A DNA stretch of 64,000 nt from Streptomyces sp. R44 (lineage in GTDB: Bacteria > Actinomycetota > Actinomycetes > Streptomycetales > Streptomycetaceae): positions 6,666,501 to 6,730,500 of the forward strand of contig NZ_CP163444.1 in assembly GCF_041053105.1 (NCBI RefSeq), in the 5' to 3' direction. The stretch's first letter is position 1; every line of letters starts with the position of its first letter. The position numbers and the translations under genes were made by a program. Below the pieces are notes generated by a model, which worked only from the letters and a program-made list of their open reading frames with translations, made no database searches and had not been told where the DNA came from. This document shows, in pieces, positions 32,692 to 41,126 of the stretch.

Positions 32692-34434
32692 ATGGCCAAA
32701 CAGAACGTGGCGGAACAGTTCGTCGACATCCTCGTCCGCGCGGGCGTCCGGCGCCTCTACGGAGTGGTCGGCGACAGCCTCAACCCGGTCGTCGACGCGA
32801 TCCGCCGCACCCGGGCGATCGACTGGATCCAGGTGCGGCACGAGGAGACCGCCGCCTTCGCCGCGGGCGCCGAGGCCCAGATCACCGGCAGCCTCGCCGC
32901 CTGCGCCGGCTCCTGCGGGCCCGGCAACCTCCACCTCATCAACGGCCTGTACGACGCCCACCGCTCGATGGCCCCGGTCCTCGCGCTCGCCTCGCACATC
33001 CCGTCCAGCGAGATCGGCCTCTCCTACTTCCAGGAGACCCACCCGGACCAGCTGTTCCGCGAGTGCAGCCACTACAGCGAACTCATCTCGAACCCGAAGC
33101 AGATGCCCCGGCTGCTCCACACGGCGATCCAGCACGCCGTCGGCGGCCGCGGCGTCAGCGTCGTCTCGCTGCCCGGCGACATCGCCTCCCAGCCGGCCCC
33201 CGAGAAGTCGGCGGAGACCGCGCTCGTCACCACCCGGCCCACCGTCCGTCCCGGGGACGCCGAGATCGACGCCCTCGTCCGGATGATCGACGAGGCCGAC
33301 CGCGTGACGCTCTTCTGCGGCAGCGGCACGGCGGGGGCGCACCCCGAGGTGATGCAGTTCGCCGAGCGGATCAAATCACCGGTCGGCCACGCCCTGCGGG
33401 GCAAGGAGTGGATCCAGTACGACAATCCGTACGACGTCGGCATGAGCGGTCTGCTCGGGTACGGCGCCGCCTACGAGGCCACCCACGAGTGCGATCTGCT
33501 GATCCTGCTCGGCACCGACTTCCCGTACAACGCCTTCCTGCCCGACGACGTGACGATCGTGCAGGTGGACGTCCGGCCCGAGCATCTCGGCCGCCGCTCC
33601 CGGCTCGACCTGGCCGTCTGGGGCGACGTCCGCGAGACCCTGCGCTGTGTGATCCCGCGGGTCCGCGCCAAGACCGACCGCCGCTTCCTCGACAAGATGC
33701 TGAAGAAGCACGCCGACGCGCTGGAGGGCGTCGTCAAGGCGTACACCCGCAAGGTCGAGAAGCACGTCCCGGTGCACCCCGAGTACGTGGCCTCCGTCAT
33801 CGACGAACTGGCCGACGACGACGCGGTCTTCACGGTCGACACCGGCATGTGCAACGTCTGGGCGGCCCGCTACCTCTCGCCCAACGGGCGGCGCAGGATC
33901 ATCGGCTCGTTCAGCCACGGCTCCATGGCGAACGCCCTGCCGCAGGCGATCGGCGCCCAGTTCAGCGACCCGGGCCGCCAGGTCGTCTCGCTCTCCGGCG
34001 ACGGCGGCTTCTCGATGCTGATGGGCGACTTCCTGACCCTCGTCCAGTACGACCTGCCCGTGAAGGTGATCGTCTTCAACAACTCCTCGCTCAGCATGGT
34101 CGAGCTGGAGATGCTGGTCGCCGGGCTCCCCTCGTACGGGACGACGAACAAGAACCCGGACTTCGCCGCGATCGCCCGCGCCGCCGGGGCCTACGGCGTG
34201 CGGGTCGAGAAGCCCAAGCAGCTCGCGGGCGCGCTCAAGGACGCCTTCAAGCACAAGGGACCCGCCCTGGTCGACGTCGTCACCGACCCCAACGCGCTCT
34301 CCATCCCGCCGAAGATCAGCGCCGACATGGTGACCGGCTTCGCGCTCTCCGCCAGCAAGATCGTCCTGGACGGGGGAGTGGGCCGGATGCTCCAGATGGC
34401 CCGATCCAACCTGCGCAACGTGCCCAGACCCTGA
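32692..34434 (+). CDS. poxB: Thiamine-diphosphate pyruvate dehydrogenase/oxidase (PoxB-like)
   Basis: 580 aa ThDP enzyme. N-terminal PYR domain with RHEETAAFAAGAEAQ (Glu that activates ThDP) near residue 60, central FAD/NAD-like domain (VTLFCGSGTAGAHPEV), C-terminal PP domain with GDGGFSMLMGDFLTLVQYDLPVKVIVFNNSSL (GDG...NN ThDP/Mg motif). The C-terminal segment fits the quinone-dependent pyruvate dehydrogenases that turn pyruvate to acetate and CO2 at the membrane. Acetolactate synthase is less likely from the LYGVVGDSLNPVVDA start. It lies 27 bp after the PP2C-like gene. Confidence 0.87.
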   Translation: MAKQNVAEQFVDILVRAGVRRLYGVVGDSLNPVVDAIRRTRAIDWIQVRHEETAAFAAGAEAQITGSLAACAGSCGPGNLHLINGLYDAHRSMAPVLALASHIPSSEIGLSYFQETHPDQLFRECSHYSELISNPKQMPRLLHTAIQHAVGGRGVSVVSLPGDIASQPAPEKSAETALVTTRPTVRPGDAEIDALVRMIDEADRVTLFCGSGTAGAHPEVMQFAERIKSPVGHALRGKEWIQYDNPYDVGMSGLLGYGAAYEATHECDLLILLGTDFPYNAFLPDDVTIVQVDVRPEHLGRRSRLDLAVWGDVRETLRCVIPRVRAKTDRRFLDKMLKKHADALEGVVKAYTRKVEKHVPVHPEYVASVIDELADDDAVFTVDTGMCNVWAARYLSPNGRRRIIGSFSHGSMANALPQAIGAQFSDPGRQVVSLSGDGGFSMLMGDFLTLVQYDLPVKVIVFNNSSLSMVELEMLVAGLPSYGTTNKNPDFAAIARAAGAYGVRVEKPKQLAGALKDAFKHKGPALVDVVTDPNALSIPPKISADMVTGFALSASKIVLDGGVGRMLQMARSNLRNVPRP

Positions 34435-34468
34435 CCGTCTGCCACCACCTCATGAATGCGGACGGTGA

Positions 34469-34489
34469 CACGGGGCATGCATCCCCGTG
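34469..34489. other. CACGGGG/CCCCGTG hairpin between poxB and HATPase genes
   Basis: Seven-bp stem with a 7-base loop CATGCAT, 35 bases after the poxB stop. It may be a weak terminator or an operator; part of it would be coding if the next gene began at an earlier start. Confidence 0.4.
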
Positions 34490-34521
34490 AGCCTGTTCGA
34501 CGCGACCTGTGGGTGGGGGAT

Positions 34522-34926
34522 ATGGCCGGGGAGGCACGACAGCCGACTCAACTGCTCAGAAAGGTGGGATGCGCGGATCTCACCGCGGTGCCGGAGGTGC
34601 GACATGCCCTGCGTGAACTGCTGCGGAAGTGGGGCGGACCGGGCGCCTCCGACGTGGCCGAACTGCTCACCAGCGAACTGGTGACGAACGCCCTGGTCCA
34701 CACCGAGCACGGGGCCGTCGTGACCGCGACGGTCGTCCCCGAGCAGTTGAGGGTCGAGGTCCGGGACTTCGTGTCCGGACTGGAGCGGCCGCCCGTACCG
34801 CCCGCCGACGACGGTACGCACGGCCGGGGCCTCGTCCTCGTCCAGGCCCTCGCCGACTCCTGGGGGGTCGAGGACCACGGGGTGGGCAAGGTGGTCTGGT
34901 TCGAACTGAACGGCGGGGCCGCCTAG
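34522..34926 (+). CDS. HATPase_c (anti-sigma-type serine kinase-like) protein
   Basis: Small GHKL ATPase, 134 aa from the ATG at 34522; an upstream start at 34456 is possible. Motifs: N-box ELVTNALVH near residue 55, G1-like DFVSGLERP and G2 GRGLVLVQALADSWGV, ending VWFELNGGAA. This is the RsbW-like family numerous in streptomycetes, where members bind anti-anti-sigma factors or act within PAS/GAF phosphatase systems. No partner is adjacent. GGTGGGGG sits just before the start, closer than usual. Confidence 0.8.
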   Translation: MAGEARQPTQLLRKVGCADLTAVPEVRHALRELLRKWGGPGASDVAELLTSELVTNALVHTEHGAVVTATVVPEQLRVEVRDFVSGLERPPVPPADDGTHGRGLVLVQALADSWGVEDHGVGKVVWFELNGGAA

Positions 34927-34965
34927 GGCTTGCCCTGTGCGGCCCCGCCGGATTTCCGTGATGCC

Positions 34966-36078
34966 TCAGCCGAACTGCTGCTCCAGATCCTTGAGCTTGC
35001 GCTCCAGGGAGTCGAGACGCGGCAGCGCCTGGGTGTCGTCCTCGGCGGTGAGGTCCACCGTCCGGGACTCGCCGGGGCGGGGCTCATCGCCCCTGACGGC
35101 TTGCAGGGAGGGCCGGGGTCGAAGCGGCAGCTGTCCGGGGTCCGCTATGGCGGGCTCCGCGACGGCCGCCTGCACGGCGGCCGTCACGGAGCCCGAACCA
35201 CTGCCCGCACCCGGGCCCTGGCCGGTGCCGGAAGCGGCGCCCAGCGCCGCCATCTCGACCTGGCGTCCGCCGCCGCGGCCGAGCCCGAAGGCCCGGTGCT
35301 GACGGTTGATCGCCTTGAGTCTCGCCCGGTCCAGCTTGACCTGGTCGCGCCGGCGGAGCCTGTTCTGCTCCTTCTCCCGCCGGTCCTCGCGCACCTCGTC
35401 GACCGCCTCGTCCAGGGTCCGTACGCCCTCCAGGAGCATCAGCGACCAGGCCGCGAAGGTCTCCCGGGGCGCCCTCAGCCACCGCACGATCCGGATCTGC
35501 GGCAGCGGACGGGGCACCAGGCCCTGCTCGCGCAGCGCGGCCCTGCGGGTCTGCTTCAGCGCCCGGTCGAAGAGGACCGCCGCCGAGAGGGACATGCCCG
35601 CGAAGAAGTGCGGAGCCCCGTCGTGGCCCATGCCGCGCGGTGCGTGCACCCAGTTGAACCAGGCCGCCGCGCCCGCGAACAGCCAGACGAGCAGGCGCGA
35701 GCCGAGGGCCGCGTCGCCGTGGCTGGCCTCGCGGACCGCGAGCACCGAGCAGAACATGGCGGCGCCGTCGAGGCCGAAGGGGACGAGGTACTCCCAGCCC
35801 CCGGCGAGGTTCAGGTTCTGCCGGCCGAAGCCGACGAGGCCGTGGAAGGAGAGCGCCGCCGCGACGGCCGCGCAGAGGAAGAGCAGCCCGTACGAGGCGA
35901 ATCCGTAGACGGCCTCCTTGCGTCTGCGACGCTCCTCGCTGCGTTCCCAGGAGTCGTCGGCCGCGGCCTGGTCACCGGCGCGCTTCCCGCGCGCGAGCAC
36001 CGCCACCGCCGTCAGGACTCCGGCCACCATCACGCCACCCGGAAGCAGCCAGTCCAGCGATATGTCGGTCAGTCTCAT
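34966..36078 (-). CDS. DUF2637 (SpdB-like) membrane protein
   Basis: 370 aa. Four or five hydrophobic segments in the first 170 residues (LLPGGVMVAGVLTAVAVLA, GFASYGLLFLCAAVAAALSFHGLVGFG, YLVPFGLDGAAMFCSVLAV, LLVWLFAGAAAWFNWVHAPRG), then a basic helical region (DRREKEQNRLRRRDQVKLDRARLKAINRQ) and a disordered tail ending in a short coiled coil. DUF2637 proteins occur on actinomycete conjugative plasmids (spread genes) but also as core chromosomal copies. No transfer gene is near, so this is probably the chromosomal type. Function unknown. Confidence 0.82.
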   Translation of the reverse strand: MRLTDISLDWLLPGGVMVAGVLTAVAVLARGKRAGDQAAADDSWERSEERRRRKEAVYGFASYGLLFLCAAVAAALSFHGLVGFGRQNLNLAGGWEYLVPFGLDGAAMFCSVLAVREASHGDAALGSRLLVWLFAGAAAWFNWVHAPRGMGHDGAPHFFAGMSLSAAVLFDRALKQTRRAALREQGLVPRPLPQIRIVRWLRAPRETFAAWSLMLLEGVRTLDEAVDEVREDRREKEQNRLRRRDQVKLDRARLKAINRQHRAFGLGRGGGRQVEMAALGAASGTGQGPGAGSGSGSVTAAVQAAVAEPAIADPGQLPLRPRPSLQAVRGDEPRPGESRTVDLTAEDDTQALPRLDSLERKLKDLEQQFG

Positions 36079-36243
36079 GCGGTGTCCCTTGCATCGCAGT
36101 AGGGCGTTTGGCGGCCCATACTGGCCGACCTCGTGGGGCGCTCAAGGGGTTTCCGGGCAAGAGCACGCCATCGGGGTCACGGGGCATACGAATAGGTGCG
36201 ATCTGGTCGAACGCACATACAGGGAAGGGGATTTGCGTTCGAT

Positions 36244-36269
36244 TTACGCCACCCGGACGGGTGGCGTAA
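36244..36269 (-). terminator. Terminator after the FhuF-like reductase gene
   Basis: 11-bp perfect stem TTACGCCACCC/GGGTGGCGTAA with loop GGAC, 13 bases beyond the stop of the leftward FhuF-like gene. It separates it from the DUF2637 gene promoter at 36079-36240, where nothing else clear is seen. Confidence 0.75.
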
Positions 36270-36282
36270 TCCCTCCGGACCC

Positions 36283-37149
36283 TCAGGCGGTCGCGGTCAG
36301 CCGGCGGACCCGCTCGGCGTCACAGGTGCGGGGGCAGGTGAGGCAGGTGTCCTCGGGGCGCAGGGTGTAGAAGAAGCAGCAGGTGGCCCGGTCGCGGGTG
36401 GCGCGCGGCGCGCCGTCCGGCCCCTCGGACCCCGCGAGCTCGCGGAAGCCCGCCCCGCCCGCGTACGGCTTGTACGGCTTGGGGGTCCGCGGCAGGAGCA
36501 GTTCCAGCTCGGTCATCGCCCGCGGCTCCTCGCCGAGCAGGGCCGCGACGTACCAGAGGCCCTCGACGATCTCGTCCGTGGCCATTCCCCACAGGGCCCG
36601 GCGGCCGCGCCGCAGCCGGGGCCCGAAGCCGCCGAGGACGGCCTCGAAGTGCTCGGCGAGCGAGGCGCGCACCTCGGCCCGGAGCGCCTCCTCGTCGGCG
36701 ACGACCCGGGCGCCGGGCAGGGCGGCCGCGGGGTCGTCCGGCAGGCAGGCGAACTCCTCCACGCGGACCGACAGACGGCCCAGCGCCCGCTGGAAGGCCA
36801 CGTGGCGGACGGGCAGTCGGGGCACCCGGCGGTCCAGGAACCAGGGGACGGTGACGAGGAGACAGGCGGGCCAGGCGTACCGGTGCAGTCCGAATCCGGC
36901 GACGACGTCGGGGCGGGCCCGGGCGCCGTAGTCCCGCAGCACCTGTGCGTCGTCCCAGGCGAGGAAGGCGTCGAGGGCGGGGCCGCCGGCCGCGAGCTCC
37001 TCCGCGCCGACCCAGCCGGCTCCCCGCGGCAGCCGCTCGCCCCGGGAGGGCTCCTCTATCCGAAGGCCGGGGAAGACCTCGGCGAGCCGGGCGTAGGAGG
37101 CCGCGACGGGCGAGGTGAGGGGCGTGGGCAACAGGGCGGGGACGGTCAT
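36283..37149 (-). CDS. FhuF-like (2Fe-2S) ferric-siderophore reductase
   Basis: 288 aa. The C-terminal cluster motif is TCCFFYTLRPEDTCLTCPRTC: adjacent Cys pair, a spacer, then Cys-x2-Cys, as in FhuF, whose [2Fe-2S] centre reduces ferric siderophores in the cytoplasm. The N-terminal part (AFLAWDDAQVLRDYGARARPDVVAGFGLHRYAWPACLLVTVPWFLDRRVP) is the usual streptomycete extension. A perfect-looking iron box lies 27 bases before the start, predicting repression by DmdR/IdeR when iron is ample. A GTG at 37158 is an alternative start. Confidence 0.85.
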   Translation of the reverse strand: MTVPALLPTPLTSPVAASYARLAEVFPGLRIEEPSRGERLPRGAGWVGAEELAAGGPALDAFLAWDDAQVLRDYGARARPDVVAGFGLHRYAWPACLLVTVPWFLDRRVPRLPVRHVAFQRALGRLSVRVEEFACLPDDPAAALPGARVVADEEALRAEVRASLAEHFEAVLGGFGPRLRRGRRALWGMATDEIVEGLWYVAALLGEEPRAMTELELLLPRTPKPYKPYAGGAGFRELAGSEGPDGAPRATRDRATCCFFYTLRPEDTCLTCPRTCDAERVRRLTATA

Positions 37150-37175
37150 GCGGACCACCGAATCGCGAGCGTTGG

Positions 37176-37194
37176 CAGGTAAGCCTTACCTTAC
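37176..37194. promoter_or_regulatory. Iron box (DmdR/IdeR operator)
   Basis: Minus-strand GTAAGGTAAGGCTTACCTG matches the actinobacterial DtxR-family consensus TTAGGTTAGGCT(C/A)ACCTAA closely, with the AGGTAAGCCTTACCT core palindromic. It sits just upstream of the FhuF-like gene and about 150 bases before the divergent GntR gene. Confidence 0.85.
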
Positions 37195-37342
37195 CCGATT
37201 CGGGGTGGCCTCTCACCACCGCAGACCCCCTCCCACCTGCGGGGCAGCCCGTATGCCCCGGATGTCGGTCCGTTCGCCTATGGTGCACAGGGGACCCGGG
37301 CGACGCGAGCCGGGCCCGGCACGAGGCCGCAGGAGGACCCGG

Positions 37343-38134
37343 GTGGAGCAGGGCGCAGCGCGCGAGCGGGCGACGGAGAGACCGTCCCCGCCCTTCGGTG
37401 ACGCCGCGGGTCGTCCCGGCGCGTCCGTACGGGTGCCCGAGCAGGCACGCGGCACGGAAGGGGCGCGGGGTGAGCACACCCACGACGAGCCGGTGCCCCG
37501 CGGCCCCCGGACCGTGCAGCGGCACTCCGTCCGCGGCCAGGTCCTCGAAGCCCTCCGCACCGCCCTCGTCGGCGGCGAGCTCCGCCCCGGCGAGGTCTAC
37601 TCGGCCCCCGCCCTCGCCGAGCGCTTCGGCGTCTCCGCCACCCCCGTCCGCGAGGCCATGCAGCGCCTCGCCGTCGAGGGCGCCGTCGAGGTCGTGCCGA
37701 ACCGCGGCTTCCGCGTCACCGAGCGCACCCCCCGGGAGCTCGCCGAACTCGCCGAGGTCCGCGCGCTCATCGAGGTCCCCGTCATGCTGCGGCTCGCCCG
37801 CACGATCCCGGCCGCCCGCTGGGCCGAGCTCCGGCCGCTCGCCGAGGCGACCGCGGCCGCCGCGGCCCGGGGCGACCGCGCCCACTACGCCGAGGCCGAC
37901 CGGGCCTTCCACCGGGCCGTCCTCTCCCTCGCGGGGAACGAGCAGCTGCTCGCCGTCGCCGACGACCTGCACCGCCGCTCCCAGTGGCCCCTGATCAGCG
38001 CCCCCGCCCTCCGGCACGGCGTCCTCGTCGCCGACGCGGCCGAGCACACGGCCCTGCTCGACGCCCTGATCGCCCAGGACCTGCCGGTCGTCCAGGCCCT
38101 GGTGCGCGAGCACTTCACCGGATCCGAGGCCTGA
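37343..38134 (+). CDS. GntR-family regulator, FCD type
   Basis: 263 aa from a GTG with AGGAGG 6 bases upstream. After a polar 60-residue extension comes the GntR winged helix (VRGQVLEALRTALVGGELRPGEVYSAPALAERFGVSATPVREAMQRLAVEGAVEVVPNRGFRV) and then the helical FCD ligand domain (LAELAEVRALIEVPVMLRLA, ADRAFHRAVLSLAGNEQLLAVADDLHRRSQ, EHTALLDALIAQD). FadR-subgroup members bind small acids through metal in the FCD pocket. No clear target next to it. Confidence 0.88.
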   Translation: MEQGAARERATERPSPPFGDAAGRPGASVRVPEQARGTEGARGEHTHDEPVPRGPRTVQRHSVRGQVLEALRTALVGGELRPGEVYSAPALAERFGVSATPVREAMQRLAVEGAVEVVPNRGFRVTERTPRELAELAEVRALIEVPVMLRLARTIPAARWAELRPLAEATAAAAARGDRAHYAEADRAFHRAVLSLAGNEQLLAVADDLHRRSQWPLISAPALRHGVLVADAAEHTALLDALIAQDLPVVQALVREHFTGSEA

Positions 38135-38172
38135 GCGGGTCCCGGAGCGGGGTGCGGAGAACGTCGCAGCGC

Positions 38173-38237
38173 GCGGGTCCCGGGACCCGCTCGGGCCTCC
38201 GGGCCGGTGCGGTGCTCTCCGAGCCGGTTCGGAGAGC
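38173..38237. other. Palindrome and hairpin after the GntR gene
   Basis: GCGGGTCCCGGGACCCGC (38173-38190) is a perfect 18-bp palindrome; 24 bases on, GCTCTCCGA/TCGGAGAGC (38214-38237) is a 9-bp stem with a 6-base loop. The second is a likely terminator for the GntR gene, the first possibly an operator or a second hairpin, before the NTPase gene at 38325. Confidence 0.5.
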
Positions 38238-38324
38238 AGTTCCCAGGACCGGGGTCGTGGCCGCCCCGGACGACTAAGGTCGAAGGCGTCAGCCGTCCGT
38301 ACCGCGTCGCCCGTGAGGTGCCCC

Positions 38325-39980
38325 ATGACGTACGCGACCTCGTCCCCGGCCTGGGACGGCACGGAAGCCGAGGCCGCCGAGCTGCTCGGCTGGCTCACCG
38401 ATCCCGAGGCACCCCGCCTCTGTCTCGTCACCGGCGCCCCCGGCAGCGGCAAGACGGCCCTCCTCGGCTGGCTCGCCGCGTACGGCCCGCGCTCCGGCCG
38501 GGCCCGCCGCCGCACGGCCCGGCTGCTCGTCCCGCTCGCCGGGCAGAGCGCGCTCGGCGCGGCCTGGACGATCGCCGACCGCCTCGGCGTGGTGGCCCGC
38601 TCGCCCGGCGACCTCGTCCACGCCCTCGCGACCAGCGAGGCGCGCCCCGCCGGCCGGGCCGTCCTCCTCCTCACGGACCTCCACGCCTCCGCCGAACCCG
38701 CCGCGCTCACCCGGCTCATCGCGGAGCTCGCCGGCGTCGGCCGGATCCGGCTCGTGGTCGAGGCCCGGAGCGGCACCCCGGCCCCCGCCGTGCTGCGCGC
38801 CGAACGCCGGGTCACCGTCGTCGACCTCGACGGCGCGCCCGAGACCGCCGACGGCGCCGCCGTGGAGCCGGCGCCGCCGCTGCCGGACCTCTCCGACCCC
38901 GCGGCCGTCTGCGCGGCCGACCCGCTGCTCGTCACCACGGCGTACGTGACGGGCGCCGCGCTCGCCGGGGTGCCCGGCACCCTCGACGGGCCCGAGCCGT
39001 CCGGCCGGCCCGGCGAGGGCACCGCCGACGAGCACGGCGGCCTGAGGGCCGCCTGGATGCGCGCCGGACAGTCGCTCTGCCGTGAACAGACCCCGGCGGA
39101 ACGTGCGTTGGTCCTCCTGGCCGCGCTCGGCGACGGCGCCGACCCCCGGCTCCGGCCCGCCCTCGCCGCACTCGCGGAGGGCGCGCCCTGGCGGGTCCGG
39201 TGGGCCCGTCACCGCGGCGACCTCAACCCGCCCTGGCCGGGCCCGGTCGCCGTGCTCGGCGCGGCGGGCGGCCCCCTGGAGGGCACCCTCTTCGTCGGCG
39301 ACCCCACCGGCACCGTACGGCTGCTCCACGAGGCCGACGCGAGCCCCGGCGGGCGCCTCGCGCACAGCGTCCCCGGCCGGATCACCGCGCTCGCGCCCGC
39401 ACCCGACGGCACGGTGCTGCTCCTGGACGACCGGGGGCGGCTGCACGCCGTACGGGGAACGGCGCCCCGGCCCCCGTATCTGGAGCGGCTCACCGAGGCG
39501 GTCTCGGCGACCCTGGCCCGCCACCCGGGCACGGCGCTCGCGGCGATCGCCGGCTCGGTGGTGGTGGGGGACCGGCTGGGCTCCGTCCACGCCTTCGGCC
39601 TGACGGGCCTTCACCAGTCGGCCTCGCACAGCGGCCGGGTCACCGCCGTCGCGGCGGTCGAGTCCGAGACCCCGTTCGTCTGCTCCGGCGGTGCCGACGG
39701 GAGCGTCCGGCTCTGGACCCCCGGCCGCGCCACGCGCCCCGAGCCCCTCGCCGAACGCCCCTCGCCGGTCGTCTCCCTGCACGCGACCGAGACCCCGTAC
39801 GGACCGCTGGTCGCCGCGGCCTGGGCCGACGGCCTCGTCGAACTCCACCGGCCGGAGGGCGGCCCGACGCTCTCCTTCCGCCCGGGCCCCCCGGTCCGCG
39901 CGGTCGCGGTCACCGGCGCCGGCTCCCTGCTCGTCGGCACCGACGACAGCCTGGTCTGCCTCGCACCCACCTCGCGGTGA
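38325..39980 (+). CDS. P-loop NTPase with WD40-like repeats, paralog of the 19065-20714 gene
   Basis: 551 aa. Same architecture as the gene in the toxin island: AAELLGWLTDPEAPRLCLVTGAPGSGKTALLGWLA (Walker A GAPGSGKT), VLLLTDLHASAEPA (Walker-B-like), a shared DEHGGLRAAWMRAGQSLC segment, then propeller-like blades (FVCSGGADGSVRLWTPG, LVGTDDSLVCLAP). GAGGTG lies 5 bases before the ATG at 38325. It stands alone here, without toxin or SUKH neighbours, so the NTPase family is not tied to the island. Function unknown; a signalling or scaffold role is possible. Confidence 0.75.
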   Translation: MTYATSSPAWDGTEAEAAELLGWLTDPEAPRLCLVTGAPGSGKTALLGWLAAYGPRSGRARRRTARLLVPLAGQSALGAAWTIADRLGVVARSPGDLVHALATSEARPAGRAVLLLTDLHASAEPAALTRLIAELAGVGRIRLVVEARSGTPAPAVLRAERRVTVVDLDGAPETADGAAVEPAPPLPDLSDPAAVCAADPLLVTTAYVTGAALAGVPGTLDGPEPSGRPGEGTADEHGGLRAAWMRAGQSLCREQTPAERALVLLAALGDGADPRLRPALAALAEGAPWRVRWARHRGDLNPPWPGPVAVLGAAGGPLEGTLFVGDPTGTVRLLHEADASPGGRLAHSVPGRITALAPAPDGTVLLLDDRGRLHAVRGTAPRPPYLERLTEAVSATLARHPGTALAAIAGSVVVGDRLGSVHAFGLTGLHQSASHSGRVTAVAAVESETPFVCSGGADGSVRLWTPGRATRPEPLAERPSPVVSLHATETPYGPLVAAAWADGLVELHRPEGGPTLSFRPGPPVRAVAVTGAGSLLVGTDDSLVCLAPTSR

Positions 39981-40013
39981 CGAGGCGTCACCAATGATTC
40001 AGCGCAGGAGACT

Positions 40014-40817
40014 TCAGGTCGCCGCCCGAGGTGTCAGCTGGGCCGACAGCCAGGTCGGGACGCCGCCCAGGAGCTGGAAGAGGCGTCTCGCCTCGGCCCG
40101 CAGGCGGCCCGCCTCCGGCTCGGTCTCCGTGGTCGCCAGGGCCGTGAGCGCCGGGGCCGTGCCGACCAGATAGCCCAGCTCCTCACGGATCCGCAGGGAC
40201 TCCGCGAAACCGTGCCGTGCCTCCGCCAACTCCCCCTCGCGCAGGGCGAGTCCGGCGAGGTGCCGCCAGGTGAAGGAGAGCAGGAGCGAGTCCCCCTGCG
40301 CGGTCGCCCCGGCGTGCGCCCTGCGGTACGCGGCGCGGGCCGCCTGCGGGGAGTCGCCGAGGTTCTGGGCGATGAGCCCGCGCCGGAAGTCCAGGAGCGG
40401 CCGCCCGCCGGCGGAGGGGCCGATCAGCGCCGCCGCCCGGCCGAGCGCCATCCGGGCCTCGTCGGCCCGGTCACGTACGCCCAACAGCGTGGAGGCGTAG
40501 GCGAGATAGCCGCGTTCGCAGGCCGCGGCCCCGCGTTCCTCGTCGGTGCCGGCCACCGCCTCGGCCGCCCGGAGCGCGTCCTCGGCGTCGGCCCAGCCCT
40601 TCTCGGTGTAGAGGCAGCGCTCGATGAGCAGCGCGGCCCGTTCGAGTGCGGCTGCCGGTTCGGCCGCGTGCGGCGCGAGCAGCGCCGCCGCGTCCGTCCA
40701 GCAACCTCGGGAGCGGAGCCGCCATATGGCGGTCTCCACGGGTGTCTCCTTGCCGTAGGCGAGGGACGGATCTTCGCCACCCCTTGATTCGGAACCAGAC
40801 ATGGCGGTATCCGCCAC
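40014..40817 (-). CDS. Tetratricopeptide-like repeat protein
   Basis: 267 aa from a GTG at 40817 with GGAGGGCAAT upstream. After a short polar start it is all helical, with Ala/Leu/Arg repeats of about 34-40 residues (AALERAALLIERCLYTEKGWADAEDALRAAEAV, AACERGYLAYASTLLGVRDRADEARMALGRAAAL, FRRGLIAQNLGDSPQAARAAYRRAHAGA, LAGLALREGELAEARHGFAESLRI). This is a TPR scaffold without catalytic domain. Convergent with the NTPase gene, 33 bp apart. A partner is not evident. Confidence 0.75.
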   Translation of the reverse strand: MADTAMSGSESRGGEDPSLAYGKETPVETAIWRLRSRGCWTDAAALLAPHAAEPAAALERAALLIERCLYTEKGWADAEDALRAAEAVAGTDEERGAAACERGYLAYASTLLGVRDRADEARMALGRAAALIGPSAGGRPLLDFRRGLIAQNLGDSPQAARAAYRRAHAGATAQGDSLLLSFTWRHLAGLALREGELAEARHGFAESLRIREELGYLVGTAPALTALATTETEPEAGRLRAEARRLFQLLGGVPTWLSAQLTPRAAT

Positions 40818-40899
40818 ATTGCCCTCCCCGAGCGCGCCATCGAGCTGTTGAGTAGGACGGCATCTCAGCACGAACGGGAGCACCCGGCCAAGGGGTCGG

Positions 40900-40913
40900 G
40901 TGAAAAATTTCAC
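40900..40913. promoter_or_regulatory. GTGAAA-N2-TTTCAC inverted repeat upstream of the TPR gene
   Basis: A 14-bp inverted repeat, AT-rich in a G+C-rich setting, 83 bases before the TPR gene start. Possible operator. The remainder of the 309-bp spacer 40818-41126 holds G+C-rich sequence and, at its left end for the opposite gene, a large terminator. Confidence 0.45.
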
Positions 40914-41046
40914 AAACTCGCGCCGGGGTGGAGAGCCCCGCCCCGACCCGGCGCGACGGGCCGCCGGACGGCCGACCGGCCCGTGATCAAGCCGGTGATC
41001 AGCCCCGGACCCGGTCCGCGGGACGCGGCGCGCGGGGGATGCCGAA

Positions 41047-41098
41047 GGCCCCGGCGCCACTCCTCCGGACTCGCCCGAAGGAGTGAATCGCCGGGGCC
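41047..41098 (-). terminator. Two-part terminator after the PucR gene
   Basis: Outer 10-bp stem GGCCCCGGCG/CGCCGGGGCC (41047-41056 with 41089-41098) and an inner stem CACTCCT/AGGAGTG (41058-41064 with 41079-41085) form one long hairpin 29 bases past the PucR stop. Confidence 0.75.
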
Positions 41099-41126
41099 CC
41101 GAACCGTTCGAACCGGCTCGCGCGGC

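Noticed and set aside
27190-33342. A 2050-codon open frame on the minus strand.
   Set aside because: It lies antisense to the protease, PP2C-like and poxB genes, has the low-complexity Gly/Val/Asp/Arg composition expected of a mirror frame in G+C-rich DNA and shows no domain.
34966-36078. DUF2637/SpdB-like protein as mark of an integrated conjugative plasmid.
   Set aside because: No tra, integrase, replication or attachment sequence nearby and flanking genes look like normal chromosome.
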